The notes under the pieces were generated by a model. That model made no database searches, was not told where the DNA came from, and worked only from the letters and a program-made list of their open reading frames with translations. Shown one piece after another: positions 61,982 through 64,000 of a stretch of DNA of 64,000 nucleotides. The DNA lies in contig NZ_PXZO01000038.1 in the NCBI RefSeq assembly GCF_003013475.1, positions 1-64,000 on the forward strand, given 5' to 3'. The DNA is from Brevibacillus porteri (GTDB lineage Bacteria; Bacillota; Bacilli; Brevibacillales; Brevibacillaceae). The position numbers and the translations under genes were made by a program. The first letter of the stretch is position 1, and every line of letters begins with the position of its first letter.

Positions 61982-62209
61982 ATATAATGGGGTTGATTGT
62001 AAATAGCAAGCCCTAAAATGGTGGAGATGGATAAGCACAACTGTCCTTTGCCCGGACACAGATGTCTCATACCTGTCTGGATTTGAGAAGGTCGAGACAG
62101 CTTGTCGCTTGTAAAAACGACGTGTGGCAAGGGGGGATTCGTTTGGTATCCAACTTGCAAAGCATTTTCCTGAATGCGGATGCAATTGTAAAGGAAGGGA
62201 GAGAATGGC

Positions 62210-62980
62210 TTGGATATGCGGGAAGTGGTTGCCATTGTAACGGGTGGTGCTTCCGGTTTGGGAGAAGCCGCTGTGAGGAATGTAGTTCAACACGGGGGAA
62301 GAGTAGCCATTCTTGATTTGACGGTGGAGAAGGGGCAAGCGCTGGCGAATGAGCTGGGGCGCGAAAATGCTTTGTTCGTGCATACGGATGTCGTGAGTGA
62401 GGCGAGTGTACGCGATGCAATCGATCAGGCTGCTGGCACATTCGGTACGATTCACGCCGTGGTCAACTGTGCGGGGATCGGTTTGGCACAAAAAACGCTG
62501 TCGCGAAGCGGTCCACATTCACTGGAATCCTTCAGCAAAGTCATTTCAGTCAATCTGATCGGTACTTTTAATGTCATTCGGTTGGCAGTGGAGCAAATGG
62601 CAGGAAACGAGCCGAACCAACAGGGGGAGCGGGGTGTCATCATCAATACCGCATCGGTGGCAGCTTTTGAAGGGCAGGTGGGGCAGGTTGCCTATAGCGC
62701 CTCCAAAGGCGGAATCGTAAGCATGACCCTGCCACTAGCAAGAGACCTGGCTTCGTATGGCGTACGCGTGATGGCAATTGCTCCGGGTCTATTTGACACG
62801 CCGATGTACGACCAACTGCCTCGCTCTGTAAAAGATGCGTTGGGTGCGACTGTTCCTTTTCCCGCACGCATGGGTGATCCGAAAGAATACGCGATGCTCG
62901 TGAACAGCATCATCACCAATTCGATGTTGAATGGTGAAACGATCCGGCTGGATGGGGCAATCAGGATGGCACCGAAATAG
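62210..62980 (+). CDS. SDR-family 3-hydroxyacyl-CoA dehydrogenase-like protein
   Basis: Short-chain dehydrogenase of 256 residues most like type II 3-hydroxyacyl-CoA dehydrogenase (HSD17B10). The NAD motif is [17 protein letters not shown] (about 7-23), the active site has Ser in [16 protein letters not shown] and Y-S-A-S-K, followed by the family segment [17 protein letters not shown] is the likely start because GGGAGAG lies six bases upstream; an ATG two codons later is too far from it. It may act in fatty-acid or branched-chain catabolism. A MarR gene follows after 45 bases. Confidence 0.85.
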   Translation: MDMREVVAIVTGGASGLGEAAVRNVVQHGGRVAILDLTVEKGQALANELGRENALFVHTDVVSEASVRDAIDQAAGTFGTIHAVVNCAGIGLAQKTLSRSGPHSLESFSKVISVNLIGTFNVIRLAVEQMAGNEPNQQGERGVIINTASVAAFEGQVGQVAYSASKGGIVSMTLPLARDLASYGVRVMAIAPGLFDTPMYDQLPRSVKDALGATVPFPARMGDPKEYAMLVNSIITNSMLNGETIRLDGAIRMAPK

Positions 62981-62990
62981 AGAAGACGTG

Positions 62991-63021
62991 TTGACAAGAA
63001 AATAGTTAGGTGCCATACTAT
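62991..63021 (+). promoter_or_regulatory. Promoter of the marR-like gene
   Basis: TTGACA (62991-62996) is a consensus -35 box; CATACT/TACTAT around 63014-63021 serves as -10 with a 17-19 base spacer. Transcription would begin at or next to the ATG at 63026, so the mRNA may be leaderless. The motif TAGTTAGGTGCC (63003-63014) lies between the boxes and recurs at 63614, so it may be the MarR operator. Confidence 0.6.
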
Positions 63022-63025
63022 ATCT

Positions 63026-63556
63026 ATGACAAACCATTCAAACGGAAGAAAACAAGAAGAAGCGATCCCATCGCTTGTTCAATCGCAGCGCCAGATTGAT
63101 CAGTATGGACTCGATGTTGATGCGCAAGCTGTACTCGTCGCCGCTAGGCTGATGGAGGCAGGAGCCAAGCTTGGGCATGCGGCCGAAATACATTTTGCCA
63201 GATTCGGCTTATCAACGGGACGATATCGCTTATTGGCAGACCTCGAAGATAACGGTGGGGAAGTGCTGCCGTCACAATTGGCAGAGCATCTGGGGGTAAC
63301 ACGGGCTACTGTTACTGGTCTGATCGACATCCTGGAGCGCGATGGCCTTGTTTCCCGACGAGCGAGTGCAAAAGATGGCAGGCAAAAATCGGTCATTTTA
63401 ACGGAGCTCGGTGCTAGCAAGCTGCGTGAAATGGCGCCTGAGCACTTTGCGAGATTGGAAGCGATGGTCGGATTGCTCAATACCGAGGAGCGCAGTGTGT
63501 TTCTCGACCTGCTGGGCCGCGTGACACAAGGCATCTCGGCGCTGACAGACGAATAG
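63026..63556 (+). CDS. MarR-family transcriptional regulator
   Basis: Winged-helix regulator of 176 residues. The N-terminal 30 residues are polar and variable. The MarR core (about 50-150) shows FGLSTGRYRLLADLEDNGGE, PSQLAEHLGVTRATVTGLID and the wing DGLVSRRASAKDGRQKSVIL. There is no ribosome site before the ATG, and the promoter places the transcription start at the ATG, suggesting leaderless translation. It probably represses itself and the membrane-protein gene downstream, since both are preceded by a TAGTTAGGT motif. Confidence 0.87.
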   Translation: MTNHSNGRKQEEAIPSLVQSQRQIDQYGLDVDAQAVLVAARLMEAGAKLGHAAEIHFARFGLSTGRYRLLADLEDNGGEVLPSQLAEHLGVTRATVTGLIDILERDGLVSRRASAKDGRQKSVILTELGASKLREMAPEHFARLEAMVGLLNTEERSVFLDLLGRVTQGISALTDE

Positions 63557-63580
63557 TAAGCAGCAGGAAAGTTGTAAAGC

Positions 63581-63604
63581 GGGCTAGGTAGCTAGCCCAT
63601 TTTC
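63581..63604 (+). terminator. Terminator after the marR-like gene
   Basis: GGGCTAG pairs with CTAGCCC around a 4-base loop, followed by ATTTTC. Confidence 0.75.
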
Positions 63605-63613
63605 ATTCTTATG

Positions 63614-63632
63614 TAGTTAGGTTCCTAATTAT
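63614..63632. promoter_or_regulatory. Probable MarR operator upstream of the last gene
   Basis: TAGTTAGGTTCCTAATTA is an imperfect palindrome. It repeats the TAGTTAGGT motif found within the marR promoter at 63003. The location just before the next gene fits repression by the MarR protein. The interval also contains AAAGGAGGTGA at 63647-63657, the ribosome site of that gene. Confidence 0.5.
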
Positions 63633-63662
63633 TTTTTAAAAAGGGGAAAGGAGGTGAAACAC

Positions 63663-64000
63663 ATGCATGACCCTGCAAAAGCGGGAGATGTTTATCCGAT
63701 CAAAGGCGCACGTTCGGAACGAAAATCGTTTGTTTTATGGCGAGAAGTAATCATGGCTTATTTGTCTCCTGCGATTATGGCGAGCATAGGGAGATGGATC
63801 ACCGCTGACAAAGGGCTGCAAATAGGGGCATTGACCACGATTGGCGGAACATCCGCATTGATTGCCGCACTCCTTGGGCGATGGTTACAGGGCCGTGGTA
63901 TACATAAACGCTGGGTCACCGACACGCCTCATTTGGCGACGGTAGCGGTTATGGGGATGACAATGGCAGTGATCGGTCTCTTGGCAGCATGGCTAACAAC
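63663..64000 (+). CDS. Membrane protein, partial (cut by the right edge)
   Basis: The frame begins at ATG after a perfect AAAGGAGGTGAAACAC and stays open for 112 codons to the window edge. After a polar N-terminus (about 30 residues) there are hydrophobic segments in LSPAIMASIGRWIT, GALTTIGGTSALIAALLG and ATVAVMGMTMAVIGLLAAWL. I do not recognise the family from this part. MarR targets next to their regulator are often transporters or membrane enzymes. Confidence 0.7.
   Translation, partial: MHDPAKAGDVYPIKGARSERKSFVLWREVIMAYLSPAIMASIGRWITADKGLQIGALTTIGGTSALIAALLGRWLQGRGIHKRWVTDTPHLATVAVMGMTMAVIGLLAAWLT

Overview
The window looks like chromosomal DNA of a Brevibacillus-type organism (Bacillota, Paenibacillaceae). 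This is inferred from strong AGGAGG-type ribosome binding sites, frequent GTG/TTG starts, moderate GC, a class B penicillin-binding protein with an MecA-type N-terminal domain, an LplJ-type lipoate ligase, dCache chemoreceptors and Bacillus-style hairpin terminators. No rRNA, tRNA or CRISPR array was seen. Most of the window is accessory metabolism, transport and regulation.

Region 1-14.6 kb: an MFS transporter, an M20 amidohydrolase and a glutaminase form a likely operon for an imported N-acylated glutamine or glutamate compound. A fructokinase / AEC transporter / GNAT operon follows. Next come a PchR-like AraC regulator behind a probable Fur box, small genes (DUF2277, cupin), and an FHA-winged-helix regulator directly upstream of two class B penicillin-binding proteins. 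At 14.6-14.8 kb lies the 3' remnant of a FecCD-type iron-siderophore permease beside a possible insertion-sequence end.

Region 15-32 kb: a proline iminopeptidase; an exported protein in an operon with a sensor kinase and response regulator; then a tightly overlapped six-gene operon (19.4-25.9 kb). That operon encodes a KAS III-type condensing enzyme, an ATP-grasp ligase, an OleD-like reductase, a metallo-beta-lactamase-fold hydrolase, a PaaK/F390-synthetase-like adenylating enzyme and a BioF2-like acyltransferase. I read it as an uncharacterised biosynthetic pathway with partial similarity in logic to olefin/beta-lactone (Ole) assembly. A DMT transporter, an ArsR regulator, a DJ-1-family protein, an M23 lipoprotein and a second two-component pair follow.

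Region 32-47 kb: two chemoreceptors, lipoate ligase, a large exported protein with three repeats resembling the Cry1Ac D-VI domain, DMT and MFS transporters, and LysR, AraC and YafY/WYL regulators.

Region 47-53.7 kb: a minus-strand operon (Fe-dependent alcohol dehydrogenase, soluble histidine kinase, sigma-54-dependent response regulator, BenE-type transporter) diverges from a zinc alcohol dehydrogenase gene that has a good sigma-54 (-24/-12) promoter. This looks like a self-contained alcohol/aromatic response circuit.

Region 53.7-57.1 kb is visibly richer in AT. It carries an orphan EndoU toxin tip with a likely immunity gene, then an RRNPP-type (HTH plus TPR) quorum-sensing regulator followed 3 bases later by a 40-codon secreted pheromone precursor ending in YGWPEPW. 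Downstream are a long imperfect hairpin element and four helically phased 10-bp repeats before a small gene. The pheromone pair is the most striking signalling system in the window.

Region 57.1-64 kb: a tripartite tricarboxylate transporter (TctB-TctA-TctC), a GNAT enzyme, a DUF418 membrane protein with a perfect 20-bp TetR-type palindrome upstream, an SDR, a MarR regulator with repeated operator-like motifs, and a membrane-protein gene cut by the right edge.
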